Positions 43,107 through 52,500 of a stretch of 64,000 bases of DNA are shown one piece after another (positions within the stretch are counted from its first letter, which is position 1; each line of letters starts with the position of its first letter). Made by a program: the position numbers and the translations under genes. Under the pieces are notes generated by a model that was given only the letters and a program-made list of their open reading frames with translations, had not been told where the DNA came from and searched no databases. This DNA comes from UBA8079 sp965205535 (lineage in GTDB: Bacteria; Pseudomonadota; Alphaproteobacteria; UBA6615), in the NCBI GenBank assembly GCA_965205535.1, contig CBDBHH010000005.1, forward strand, positions 2,294,001-2,358,000. The letters are read 5' to 3'.

Positions 43107-44045
43107 TTACTCGGCGGCGTCTTTCAGGCCGTCATCGACCTCGACATTCTCGGCCTTGATCTCGTAGCCGGCGGCCTTCGCCTGCATCTTGATCAGCGCG
43201 GCGAAATCGTCTTCTCCGTGGCCCGCACCAATCAGCGCCTGGACCATCTCGCGGGTCAGATTGGTGATGGGCATCGGCACTTCCAGGTCACGCGCCTCGG
43301 CGAGGGCCAGATCGAGGTCCTTGCGCAGCATCTTCGACGTATGGGTCGCCGTGTAGTCGAGGTTTACCAGGGCCGGTGCCTTGTAATTGGTGAAGATCGA
43401 CGACATGGCGCTGTTGTTGAAATAGTTCAGGAAGGCATGGCGCTCAATTCCGCCTTTCTCGCAAAGAACCGTAATTTCGGCCATGCATTGCGCGACAACG
43501 CCGAGCATGACGTTGTGCGCGAGCTTCGCGAGACGTGAGGAATCACCCTCGCCGATATATGTCTCGGCGCGCCCGAGGGCGCCGATATAAGGTCGCGCGA
43601 TGTCGTAGGCCTCGCGCGGGCCGGATACCCCCAGTGTTGCCTTGCCCGCGGCCACCGCATGGCCGTTGCCGCTGATCGGCGTGGCCAGGAACATGACACC
43701 CTTGGCCTCGCATGCAGCGCGCATTTCCATCGATGTTTCAATCGAGATCGTCGAGCTGTCACTGATGATTTTCGGCAAGGCCGAACCGGACAGCACACCG
43801 TCCGGGCCTGTGATCATTTCACGGATTGCCGTGTCGTCGGTGACGATCGTGAAGACGATATCCCGGTCGGCGAGATCGGACGGCTTACCGACAACTTCGA
43901 CGCCCAGTGGTTCCGCCTTGACGGCCGTGCGATTGTAGGCTTTCACATCGGCGCCCGCCGCGATCAGAAGCCCGGCCATCGGGTAGCCCATCTTGCCCGT
44001 ACCGATCCAACCGACGGTATGTGACTTCAGATTGTCGCCAGACAT
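43107..44045 (-). CDS. 3-hydroxyisobutyrate dehydrogenase-family NAD(P) oxidoreductase
   Basis: 312 residues with the Rossmann motif VGWIGTGKMGYPMAGLLIAAG, the substrate signature ATPISGNGHAVAAGKATLGVSG, and the catalytic Lys in SSRLAKLAHNVM. Oxidises a beta-hydroxy acid. GGGAGAGAG precedes the ATG. The amidohydrolase gene follows after 19 bases, so they are probably co-transcribed. Confidence 0.93.
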   Translation of the reverse strand: MSGDNLKSHTVGWIGTGKMGYPMAGLLIAAGADVKAYNRTAVKAEPLGVEVVGKPSDLADRDIVFTIVTDDTAIREMITGPDGVLSGSALPKIISDSSTISIETSMEMRAACEAKGVMFLATPISGNGHAVAAGKATLGVSGPREAYDIARPYIGALGRAETYIGEGDSSRLAKLAHNVMLGVVAQCMAEITVLCEKGGIERHAFLNYFNNSAMSSIFTNYKAPALVNLDYTATHTSKMLRKDLDLALAEARDLEVPMPITNLTREMVQALIGAGHGEDDFAALIKMQAKAAGYEIKAENVEVDDGLKDAAE

Positions 44046-44150
44046 TATTCTCTCTCCCTCGGGAATGCTGTTTGATTGTTAGCGTAACAGGTGCTGGGCT
44101 ATACCGCGTCGACTTTCTATCGAACGGTTCGCACCGCGTACGGAATTGAG

Positions 44151-44786
44151 ATGCCAGAAGAACCCGTTAATCCACCGCCGACATCCTTCGTCGAATGGAG
44201 CGATACCGCGCGCACTGCGAACCTTCGTGAAACGCTCGCCGCAGCACCCGACGCGGATACATTGTGGGTGTTTGCGGCCGGGTCCCTGATCTGGGACCCG
44301 CGTTTCGAACCCGACGAAACCCGCATCGCCACGCTGTCGGACTATCGCCGCGCCTTCAGTTTCTGGACCATTCGCTCGCGCGGATCCTTCGAGCGCCCGG
44401 GCCTCGGCCTGGCGCTGGAGCCGGGTGGCACTTGTGAAGGCATGGTGTTTCGCGTGCCAGAGACGGGGCGCGACGAGATTCTGGATGCCTTGTGGCGGCG
44501 CGAAATGAGCGGCGGGGTTTATGTGCCGACCTGGGCAAAGGCAGAAACCGACGCGGGCGAGGTCTGGGCGCTGGGGTTCGTCGCGAACCGGGATCATCTG
44601 AACTATGCGGGGCAATTGCCCGTCGAGACATCGGCGCGGATTATCGCTACCGCGCTCGGAACCTTCGGGACCTGCCACGAGTATCTCTCACTGCTGGTCG
44701 AGGCGCTGGACCACCACGGCCTCGAGGACCGAGAGACACGCGAGCTGCATGAACTTGTGCAGCGTGAGCTCGGCGCCGCGACGTGA
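44151..44786 (+). CDS. ChaC-like gamma-glutamylcyclotransferase
   Basis: 211 residues with the ChaC opening VFAAGSLIWDPRFEPDE and YRRAFSFWTIRSRGSFERPGLGLALEPGGTCEGMVFRV. It cleaves glutathione or gamma-glutamyl peptides to 5-oxoproline. ATG at 44151 follows GGAATTGAG; an in-frame GTG at 44091 would lengthen it. The GTGA overlap couples it to the next gene. Confidence 0.9.
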   Translation: MPEEPVNPPPTSFVEWSDTARTANLRETLAAAPDADTLWVFAAGSLIWDPRFEPDETRIATLSDYRRAFSFWTIRSRGSFERPGLGLALEPGGTCEGMVFRVPETGRDEILDALWRREMSGGVYVPTWAKAETDAGEVWALGFVANRDHLNYAGQLPVETSARIIATALGTFGTCHEYLSLLVEALDHHGLEDRETRELHELVQRELGAAT

Positions 44787-45397
44787 CCGAGCAACAGACA
44801 TCGGCCGATCGCAATCGTGATGACATTTTTATGGTGTTGCGTGAGGTCGTGCCGGAAGCGGGAAGCATTCTGGAGATCGCGAGCGGTGCGGGAAAACATG
44901 CGGCTCATTTTGCCGCTGAGTTTGCCCCGCGCGTCTGGCAATCCAGCGAATATGATCCCGATCGGATCGAGATCATGCGCGGACGGTTCTCGCGTCTCGA
45001 TCTGCCAAATCTGCGCGACCCCGTTCTGTTGGACGTGAGTGCCGACTGCTGGCCTGTCGAGGTGAGCTGGTCCGACCCGCCGATACGCATGATCTACAAC
45101 GTCAACATGATCCACATCGCACCCTGGTCGGCATGCCTGGGTCTTCTCGCCGGGGCGGCGCGCATTCTTCGCGCTGATGGCGTGTTGTTCATCTACGGAC
45201 CGTTCAATCGCGATGGTGCGTACACATCGGAAGGTAACGCGGAATTTGACCGCTCACTGCGTGCGCAGAATGCCGAATGGGGATTGCGGGACCTGACCGA
45301 GGTGTGCGACGCGGCAGGGGCGGCGGGTCTTTCGCTGGACCGGGTCGTCGAGATGCCGGTCAACAACTTGTCTGTGGTATTTCGCGCCGCGAGATAG
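44783..45397 (+). CDS. DUF938-family SAM-dependent methyltransferase-like protein
   Basis: 204 residues beginning at a GTG that overlaps the chaC stop. Motif I is LEIASGAGKHAAHFA, and MIYNVNMIHIAPWSACLGLLAGAARIL is the DUF938 signature. Function unknown but widely conserved in proteobacteria. Confidence 0.92.
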   Translation: MTEQQTSADRNRDDIFMVLREVVPEAGSILEIASGAGKHAAHFAAEFAPRVWQSSEYDPDRIEIMRGRFSRLDLPNLRDPVLLDVSADCWPVEVSWSDPPIRMIYNVNMIHIAPWSACLGLLAGAARILRADGVLFIYGPFNRDGAYTSEGNAEFDRSLRAQNAEWGLRDLTEVCDAAGAAGLSLDRVVEMPVNNLSVVFRAAR

Positions 45398-45425
45398 AAT
45401 GATAGCCCGGCTTGGGGAGGCCATG

Positions 45426-45769
45426 ATGACCGTCAAGAAACTTCAGAACGCTTACTATGTCACGGCAGACATGGACCGTGCGATCGCGTTTTACCGCGAC
45501 ACGCTGGGGCTCGATCTGGCGTTTCAGGACGGTGGAAAATGGGCCCAGCTCAAGGCAACTTCGCGCTGAGTTCTGCCGAGGAGGCCCCCGAAGGTGCGGT
45601 TGGCGCGACCGTGGTGTTCGAAGTGCCCGATGCGGCGGCGGCGGGTGCCGCTATTGCAGAAGCGGGCGGTGAAATTCTCGGCGAACGGGACATGGGCGAC
45701 CATGGCAAGACGCTGACCTTCCGTGACCCCGACGGCAATCTCGTGCAGCTGTTCCAGCGCGCGTCCTGA
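45426..45769 (+). pseudogene. VOC-family protein split by one-base deletion
   Basis: GGGGAGG then ATG at 45426: MTVKKLQNAYYVTADMDRAIAFYRDTLGLDLAFQDGGKWAQLK, then the frame ends at a TGA. Adding one G in the GG at 45554-45555 joins it smoothly to GNFALSSAEEAPEG... and ...GKTLTFRDPDGNLVQLFQRAS, a normal glyoxalase-like C-terminus (about 115 residues in all). Both halves look well preserved, so the break is recent or a sequence error. Confidence 0.85.
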
Positions 45770-45806
45770 TATCAAATTAATCAATCAAGAGTTCGAGGAG
45801 AGAGTT

Positions 45807-46793
45807 ATGGAGACCAACGCATTCCGCATCTACAAGTTTGGCGGCACCGAGGAGATGAAGTGGGAGACCGTCGAGGTCCCCAAGCCGGGGCGCGGCGAGG
45901 TCCTGTTGCGACACACCGTTGTCGGGCTCAACCTGGCCGATACCTACCGCCGGACCGGGCTCTACCCGATGCCGCTGCCAAATGGCATGGGCAACGAGGC
46001 CGTGGGCGTGGTTGAGGCGGTTGGCCCGGGCGTGCGCGCCCTGAAGGTCGGTGACCGGGTGGGCTATATCGGTGGCCAGACATTCGATGCGTATTCAAAA
46101 CGTCGCGTGGCGAAGGTGTCGGGCCTGATTCCGCTGCCGAAGTTCATCAACGACCGCACCGCTGCGGCCGCCTTGCTCAAGGGAATCACCGCGCAGTATC
46201 TCCTGCGTGACGCCTACAAGGTGAAGCGGGGCGACACGATCCTCGTACACGCCGCCGCAGGCGGTGTCGGGCTCATCATGTGCCAGTGGGCCAGTGCCAT
46301 CGGGGCGACGGTGATCGGTACAGTCAGCACCGCGGCAAAGGCGAAGATCGCCAAGCGCAACGGCTGCCATCACCCCATCGTGGTCAAGCGCAAGGGGCCG
46401 AAGTTCGCCAAGAAGGTCCGCGAACTGACGGACGGCAAGGGTGTGCATTGCGTATATGACTCTGTCGGCAAGGAAACCTGGGAAGAATCCCTGGCCTCGG
46501 TTCGCCTCCGCGGCTCCGTCATCAATTTCGGCAGCGCGTCGGGTAACCCGCCGCTCACGGACATCGCTGCCACCGGACCGATCGGCTCTCCCTATATCGC
46601 GCGCTGCGCCCTGGTGAACTACACGACCAGCCGCAAGGAAACGATGGCGCGCGCCGACGACCTGTTCAAGGCGATCAAGAAGGGCCATGTCAAAATCCGC
46701 GTGAATCAGCGCTATCCCTTGAAGGATGCCGCCAAGGCACACCGTGATATCGAGGGCCGCCGGACGACCGGACAGACGATCCTGATTCCGTAA
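45807..46793 (+). CDS. NADPH:quinone oxidoreductase-like (zinc-free MDR) protein
   Basis: ATG at 45807 has CGAGGAGAGAG upstream. 328 residues: GMGNEAVGVVEAVGPGVRALKVGDRVGY, the nucleotide-binding VHAAAGGVGLIMCQWASAIGA, and no zinc-site cysteines. Matches QorA/zeta-crystallin enzymes that reduce quinones or enones with NADPH. Followed 24 bases later by the LinB-like dehalogenase, so they are likely in one operon. Confidence 0.93.
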   Translation: METNAFRIYKFGGTEEMKWETVEVPKPGRGEVLLRHTVVGLNLADTYRRTGLYPMPLPNGMGNEAVGVVEAVGPGVRALKVGDRVGYIGGQTFDAYSKRRVAKVSGLIPLPKFINDRTAAAALLKGITAQYLLRDAYKVKRGDTILVHAAAGGVGLIMCQWASAIGATVIGTVSTAAKAKIAKRNGCHHPIVVKRKGPKFAKKVRELTDGKGVHCVYDSVGKETWEESLASVRLRGSVINFGSASGNPPLTDIAATGPIGSPYIARCALVNYTTSRKETMARADDLFKAIKKGHVKIRVNQRYPLKDAAKAHRDIEGRRTTGQTILIP

Positions 46794-46817
46794 CCCAAAG
46801 CACGTGAAGGACGCGAG

Positions 46818-47696
46818 ATGACCTGGACAGACAAGAAGTTTGCCGACGTCAACGGCCGCCGTATGGCCTATGTGGAAACCGGCGACCTCGATGGCGATCC
46901 CATCCTGTTTCTGCACGGCAATCCCACGTCCAGCTATCTCTGGCGTAACATCATCCCCTATGCCGAGGGCCTCGGGCGCTGTCTTGCGCCCGACCTCATC
47001 GGCATGGGGGATTCCGAGAAACTTCCCGATAGCGGGCCGGACCGGTACCGCTTCGTCGAGCATCGCGAATATCTCGACGCGCTGCTCGACCAGCTTGGCG
47101 TGAACGCCAATGTCACCCTGGTGATTCACGACTGGGGGAGCGGGCTCGGATTCGACTGGGCAAACCGCAATCGTGATGCGGTTAAGGGCATCGCGTACAT
47201 GGAAGCCATGGTCAAACCGCGCAGTTGGGAGGATTTCCCGGAGCGTGCGCGGCCAGCCTTCCAGGCGATGCGTTCGCCCAAAGGCGACGAGATGGTGCTC
47301 GAGAACAACTTCTTCGTCGAGACGATGTTGCCGGGGTCGATCCTGCGGGACCTGACCCAGACGGAGCATGACGAGTATCGCCGGCCATTCACCGAGCCCG
47401 GCGAGGCCCGTCGTCCTACCCTGACCTGGCCGCGCCAGCTTCCCATTGATGGCGAGCCGGCCGATGTCACGCAGATCATGGAAGACTATGCCGAATGGCT
47501 TTCGACGTCCGAGGTACCGAAACTGTTCGTAGACGCCAGTCCCGGTGCGATTCTCAGTGATGGTCCGAGCCGGGATTTCTGTCGAACATGGCCGAACCAG
47601 ACCGAGGTCCAGGTCAAGGGATCTCATTTCATCCAGGAAGATTCACCCGACGAGATCGGCCAGGCGCTTGCCGATTGGCTGAAGGCTATCGGCTAG
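46818..47696 (+). CDS. dhaA: Haloalkane dehalogenase (HLD-II, LinB/DhaA type)
   Basis: 292 residues closely resembling LinB along its length: FLHGNPTSSYLWRNIIP (halide-binding Asn), VIHDWGSGLGFDWANRN (nucleophile Asp and halide Trp), GIAYMEAM (catalytic Glu) and GSHFIQEDSPDEIG (His). The pentad of the HLD-II subfamily is complete, so hydrolytic dehalogenation of haloalkanes to alcohols is well supported; natural substrate unknown. GAAGGA precedes the ATG. Confidence 0.93.
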   Translation: MTWTDKKFADVNGRRMAYVETGDLDGDPILFLHGNPTSSYLWRNIIPYAEGLGRCLAPDLIGMGDSEKLPDSGPDRYRFVEHREYLDALLDQLGVNANVTLVIHDWGSGLGFDWANRNRDAVKGIAYMEAMVKPRSWEDFPERARPAFQAMRSPKGDEMVLENNFFVETMLPGSILRDLTQTEHDEYRRPFTEPGEARRPTLTWPRQLPIDGEPADVTQIMEDYAEWLSTSEVPKLFVDASPGAILSDGPSRDFCRTWPNQTEVQVKGSHFIQEDSPDEIGQALADWLKAIG

Positions 47697-47705
47697 GCTC
47701 GCGCG

Positions 47706-48451
47706 ATGGAGTTTGACCTTGCCGGACTGGCGCTCGTGGCCGCCGTGTTCGGCGCTGCGGGAATTGTGAAGGGCGTCATCGGGTTTGGACTGCCGACCAT
47801 CTCGATGGGCGTTCTCGGTGCCCTGATCGCACCGGATGTTGCCGCCGCGATCCTGATCATCCCGACATTCCTGACCAATGTCTGGCAGTCCTTCGCGGGC
47901 CGCATGTGAAAGCGGTTCTGCGGCGTTTCTGGCCGATGCTTGCGGGCGTCTTCATCGGCACGCTGGCGACCGCCGGTGTGATCACGGGCGCCGACCCGCG
48001 CATCGCCGTGCCGCTGATCGGCACGATGCTTGTCACTTATGCCGTGTTCGGGCTGTCGAGGCCGCGTTTTCGCGTTCCGCGGAAGGCCGAGATTGCCGCC
48101 AGTCCGGTCGCGGGGTTGACGACAGGCCTGATTAACGGTGCGACGGCGATCTTCGTTCTGCCGGGCGCCCCCTATATGCAGGCGCTGGACCTCGAAAAGG
48201 GCGAGCTCATTCAGGCGCTGGGGTTCGTCGGCCTGGTGGCGCCGCTGGCCCTGGCCCTTGGTTTCGGGCTGAACCGGCCGTTCGAGCTCGAATTGTGGCC
48301 GGCCGTCCTTGTCGCCCTGGTTGCCGCCATCGCGGGGATGACCATCGGGCAACGCGTACGCGGCCGGCTCTCCCTCGCGGTCTTTCAGCGGTGGGTGCTG
48401 ATCGGACTGGGCGCGCTTGGCGCTTCGATGATCGCGCGCGTGCTGGTCTGA
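47706..48451 (+). pseudogene. TauE/SafE-family permease split by one-base deletion
   Basis: The first frame (MEFDLAGLALVAAVFGAAGIVKGVIGFGLPTISMG...) stops at 47909 after about 65 residues. The next frame from GTG 47906 runs to 48451 and carries the remaining helices (ASPVAGLTTGLINGATAIFVLPG). One extra G in the run at 47897-47899 gives AGPHVKAVLRR and one continuous 248-residue TauE/SafE exporter. Either a sequencing undercall or a recent mutation. It follows the dehalogenase gene by nine bases. Confidence 0.85.
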
Positions 48452-48512
48452 CAGCGCTTAGGTCGCCGCCTGCCAGTCGTTGCGCACAAGACGTAGACCG
48501 CGCACCTGCCCG

Positions 48513-50432
48513 TCAATCGGCGCGCAGGGTCTCGAGGATAACCTTGGTCAGCTTTTCGGACATGTTCGGCCAGAGATGGGAATGATCGAGCGTGTAGAGT
48601 TGCTCGCCGTCATGCGCCTGACACTTTCCGTCTTTGCAGAACACGTCGATCGCGGAGACGAACTCAACACCTTCGTCGCGCGCCAGTTTTGCGAGATTCT
48701 TGTCCAGTGGACCACGCGGCCCCTGACCAAGTGTCACATACTCCGGGTATGATTTTGTCTTGGCGAATTCTTCCTGAAGCAGCTCAAGTGGCTTCTTGCC
48801 CCACATCGGGCTCGGCCCGATCACCAGAATTTTGCTGTCGACGTTTTCCTTTATCCTTTTGATCGTATCTTTCAGTTCGTCCAGCTCAGACAATGTGCCG
48901 GCGGCAATCACGATGTAGTCGGGTTCCGTGCTCACGAGGTCTTCGAAAATCTCGTCGTTCACGACCGCGCATCTGGCACCCAACTTGCCATTCTGTGTGC
49001 CAGTGAAATTCAGCAGAGGCTGGCACCCCGATATTGATCGGCTGATGATCGGCGTTCTAGGTGGAAGCAGGCGCGTGAAGCCCGTGTAGAGATGCCAGAC
49101 ATGGCTATCTCCCCAGAGAAAATAGGATTCCTTATCGAAATCGAACGCGGTCTCGTCAGCCCTGCAATTGTCAAAGAGATTGTCCTTCATCACCATATCG
49201 GGCGATCGATGGCCACAAATAGGCTGACCGTGACTGCGATATTCGTTAGGTGACGTCGCGGCGGTGTTCTTGACAATTGTTTCGAACGGGAACCGGCCCG
49301 GGAGACCATTCGAGATATAGAAGTGGCTGTATGCGGCGAGTAAGGCCAGAAAGACTGGCGCTGACAAGATCACAAATCGCTTTGTTGAAACGCGACGACG
49401 ATTTCGCATTGGTCGTTCAATTGCGTAGAACGTCACCGTCGCCCCGAACAGCGATATTCCCACGCCCGCAAGCATGTCAGTATTTGACGGGATGTCGACA
49501 TAGGTTCGGACGAATGCGAACACAGTGAAATGCCATAGATAAAGGCTGTAGGAGATCAAGCCGATCCATACGAGCGGCCGCATCGACAAGATTCTGGTCG
49601 AGAGGCCGTCAGTATTCGAAAACCAGATGACCAACATGGTTCCGAGGACGGGCGCCAGGGTGAGAAACGACGGGTGGCTGGTGTTCTCGTCGAAAAATGC
49701 GATCGATCCGAAAATCAAAAGAAATCCAACGATCGGCATTGCAAGATTGAGGGAGCGGCTACTGGCCCGTCCCTTTCTCAGTTCGATCCGCGCGAGAATC
49801 GCTCCCCCCATCAACTCCCAGATTCGCGTGGGCAGAAGATAGAACGCAGCGTCGGGGTCTACATCGCTTTCAAACTGCGAGAACAGCAAAGAGAGCAGGA
49901 AAACAACGGCAAGCGCGCCAGTGATATACTTTCCGGCAAACCTCCACATCGCGATGAGAAAGATCGGATAAAGCAGATAGAACTGCTCTTCGACGGCCAG
50001 CGACCAGGTGTGCAGAAACGGCTTGAGTTGGCTCGCCACCGCCAGGTAGCTGTTTTCTTGCCAGAACCAGATATTCGAGCTGAAGAACAGCGCTGCCAGC
50101 GCTGATCCGGCGTACTGCTTCATTTCGTAGGGGAAGAGAAGCAGCCATGCGGCGGGAATCGAAATCACCATCACGGTGAACAGTGATGGGAGAAGGCGCC
50201 GCGCGCGCCTTAGATAAAAGTCCTTGATGGAGAATTGGTCGGCACCGAGGTCTTTCATTATCAACGAGGTAATCAGGTAACCCGAGATAACGAAAAAGAC
50301 GTCGACCCCCAAAAAGCCGCCGCGGAGAAATTTGTCACCGCTCGAGAAAACAAAATCGGCATGGAAAAGAACGATCGAAATCACTGCGATCGCGCGCAAG
50401 CCGTCAATTTCTGGGCGATATCTCAACGACAT
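48513..50432 (-). CDS. OafA/OatA-type O-acyltransferase with SGNH domain
   Basis: 639 residues. The N-terminal half is an acyltransferase-3 domain (YRPEIDGLRAIAVISIVLFHADF, FFVISGYLIT, about ten helices). A C-terminal periplasmic SGNH domain has WGDSHVWHL (Ser, His) and DHSHLWPNMS. Acetylates LPS O-antigen, peptidoglycan or another surface glycan. Monocistronic. Confidence 0.94.
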   Translation of the reverse strand: MSLRYRPEIDGLRAIAVISIVLFHADFVFSSGDKFLRGGFLGVDVFFVISGYLITSLIMKDLGADQFSIKDFYLRRARRLLPSLFTVMVISIPAAWLLLFPYEMKQYAGSALAALFFSSNIWFWQENSYLAVASQLKPFLHTWSLAVEEQFYLLYPIFLIAMWRFAGKYITGALAVVFLLSLLFSQFESDVDPDAAFYLLPTRIWELMGGAILARIELRKGRASSRSLNLAMPIVGFLLIFGSIAFFDENTSHPSFLTLAPVLGTMLVIWFSNTDGLSTRILSMRPLVWIGLISYSLYLWHFTVFAFVRTYVDIPSNTDMLAGVGISLFGATVTFYAIERPMRNRRRVSTKRFVILSAPVFLALLAAYSHFYISNGLPGRFPFETIVKNTAATSPNEYRSHGQPICGHRSPDMVMKDNLFDNCRADETAFDFDKESYFLWGDSHVWHLYTGFTRLLPPRTPIISRSISGCQPLLNFTGTQNGKLGARCAVVNDEIFEDLVSTEPDYIVIAAGTLSELDELKDTIKRIKENVDSKILVIGPSPMWGKKPLELLQEEFAKTKSYPEYVTLGQGPRGPLDKNLAKLARDEGVEFVSAIDVFCKDGKCQAHDGEQLYTLDHSHLWPNMSEKLTKVILETLRAD

Positions 50433-50540
50433 TCAGAACAGCAATCTCAAAAACCCACCAATCGCACACCCCGCAAGCCTATCCCGCTGACGTGTGTCGG
50501 GGCCAATCACCAAACCAAGCGGCTGCGCGCAGATCGCCGC

Positions 50541-51329
50541 CTACCAATCGTTGCGCAAGAGGCGCAGGCTGAGGAACACATCCTCGTCGCTCGGTGTGTC
50601 GGGCAGGTCCGGGAACTTCGCCTTAATGCCGGCGACGACGCCCGCGCTGTCGAGGCGCATGAAGGTGTTCACCTTCCGCTCCATGCCCAGCGTCGTCACA
50701 AGTGCGTCGTCGGGATCCTGACCCTCGACGTCGGCCAGAAGGGCTTTTGCGTCTGCGTTGTCGGGCTCGCGGTCGAGGGTGAACTGCAGATTGTTCGTGA
50801 TGTAGTCATGCCCGGGGTAAATTCGCGTGGCGTCCGGCAGTTTCGAGATTTTGTCCCGAAAGGTCGCGTACAGCACGTTCGGGTCGCCCGAGTGGCAATG
50901 GCCCACACCGGCGTTGAACACGGTGTCGCCGCACAGCAGGTGTGGTTCGTCATTCTCGCCGAACAGCGAGATATGGATCGGGGTGTGCCCCGGGGTCTCG
51001 ATGACTTCCAGGTCGACCGTGTTTCCGAGTTTCAGATGGTCACCCTCGCGCACGCCTTCGTCGATTCTCGGGATGCGGTTGCCGGAATTGTACGGCGCGA
51101 TCAGCTTGGCGCCAGTTGCCGCAATCACGTCGTCGTTGCCGGCGATATGGTCGGCATGTTCGTGGGTGTTGAAAACGCGGGTGATGTCCCAGCCCTTGTC
51201 CTTGGCCACGGCCAGACATTTGGGCGGGTCGATCGGATCAATGGCCATGGCTTCGCCCGTGTCCGAGCATGCGACCATGTAGAAGAAGTTGCGGCCCGAA
51301 TTCCCGGTCCATATCTGTTCGACGATCAT
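50541..51329 (-). CDS. Hydroxyacylglutathione hydrolase-like (glyoxalase II) MBL protein
   Basis: 262 residues with NTHEHADHIAGNDDV, ETPGHTPIHISL, LCGDTVFNAGVG and YPGHDY: the full two-metal site of glyoxalase II. The C-terminal helical part (DNADAKALLADVEGQDPDD) is somewhat longer than in E. coli GloB. Hydrolyses S-lactoylglutathione or a related thioester, fitting with the GST and ChaC genes in this window. Confidence 0.92.
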   Translation of the reverse strand: MIVEQIWTGNSGRNFFYMVACSDTGEAMAIDPIDPPKCLAVAKDKGWDITRVFNTHEHADHIAGNDDVIAATGAKLIAPYNSGNRIPRIDEGVREGDHLKLGNTVDLEVIETPGHTPIHISLFGENDEPHLLCGDTVFNAGVGHCHSGDPNVLYATFRDKISKLPDATRIYPGHDYITNNLQFTLDREPDNADAKALLADVEGQDPDDALVTTLGMERKVNTFMRLDSAGVVAGIKAKFPDLPDTPSDEDVFLSLRLLRNDW

Positions 51330-51408
51330 GTCTCTACCCCGTGATTTGTCCTGTTGGCCTCAACATACGCCGCCACCGGTACCTAGGCTAGGTTCCGGCG
51401 AACGGGAA

Positions 51409-52500
51409 TCAGTCGATCATGCCGCGCTTGCGCATGAGCTTGAACAGCAGTGGCACCAGCATCACCACGACGGTGATGCGTACGATATGGTGGGTCGCGA
51501 CGAACGCCGTATCGACATTAAGTGCCAGCGCCACGAGGCTCATTTCTGTCAATCCGCCCGGTGAGAAGGCGAGCACGAGGGATTCGAACGGTATCCCCGT
51601 CAGCGCGTTCAGGCCGACGGCAAAAGCTCCTGTGATGGTCAGCAGAATGATCGTTGCAATCCCTCCCAGCCGCAGCACACGTCCCAGATCGCGGTAAGTC
51701 AGCCCCGCGAACCGCGCGCCAACCGAAGCGCCGAGCAGAATTTGCGCGGCGGCCACCACGATGACCGGCGGCGCGGCGTGCGTCAGGCCCAACAGATGCA
51801 CCGTCGCACTGGCGACCATCGGGCCCGCCAGATGCGGCGCGGGCAGCCGCAGGAATCGTGCGACATAGAGCCCGACGATGGCGCTCCCGGCGAGCATCAT
51901 GAAATCGCTGACGGTGAGCGGCGCCCCGTCACCCGAGAATGTCCGCAAGCCGGGATCGAAGTCCTCGATCAGGCGAAACAGGAAGGGCAGGATCATCACC
52001 ACGAGGAAGATACGTGTTGTGTGCGCGACGCTGACCTGGCGTTCATCGCCGCCCATCGATCCCGTCAGCGTCACCATTTCGTTCAGCCCGCCGGGCACCC
52101 CGGAAAAGAAGGCGGTCTTGGGTTCGAACCCGGCGATGCGGAAATAGATGTACCCCGTCACCGTGCTAAGGAGCACATAGCCGGCCAGCGAGACGAGCGT
52201 GATAGGCCAGAGGGCCGCCCGGTCCAGGATCTCGGGTGAGAACGCGCTGCCGAGCAATACCCCCAGCACGATGATCATCAGGGTGCGCAACCGAACATCC
52301 ATGTTCGTCTCGATCCGCATCAACGTGACCGACCCGGTGGCCATCATCGCACCCAGCATCCAGGGCAGCGGCAGATTGAGGGCGTTGAATATGGCGCCGC
52401 CGACAAAGGCGATCGCGACCGTCCGCATGAACACCGGCATATCCGCTCGCTTCAGGCGACGGACCGGGATGATCTCTGGTGACGGCTGCGTATCAGACAT
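51409..52500 (-). CDS. AbrB-family membrane protein (DUF for putative ammonia monooxygenase)
   Basis: 363 residues, about ten helices in two homologous halves: PLPWMLGAMMATG / FFSGVPGGLNEMVTLTGSMGGDERQVSVAHTTRI, and PAPHLAGPMVASATVHL / AFSPGGLTEMSLVALALNVDTAFVATHHIVRI. This is the AbrB duplication pattern; the old 'ammonia monooxygenase' label is unsupported. Transport of a small molecule is inferred. It overlaps the upstream M14-type gene by eight bases. Confidence 0.92.
   Translation of the reverse strand: MSDTQPSPEIIPVRRLKRADMPVFMRTVAIAFVGGAIFNALNLPLPWMLGAMMATGSVTLMRIETNMDVRLRTLMIIVLGVLLGSAFSPEILDRAALWPITLVSLAGYVLLSTVTGYIYFRIAGFEPKTAFFSGVPGGLNEMVTLTGSMGGDERQVSVAHTTRIFLVVMILPFLFRLIEDFDPGLRTFSGDGAPLTVSDFMMLAGSAIVGLYVARFLRLPAPHLAGPMVASATVHLLGLTHAAPPVIVVAAAQILLGASVGARFAGLTYRDLGRVLRLGGIATIILLTITGAFAVGLNALTGIPFESLVLAFSPGGLTEMSLVALALNVDTAFVATHHIVRITVVVMLVPLLFKLMRKRGMID

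Noticed and set aside
46095..47627. Long antisense frame across the quinone oxidoreductase and dehalogenase genes
   Set aside because: Spans two well-supported genes on the other strand and has no domain pattern.
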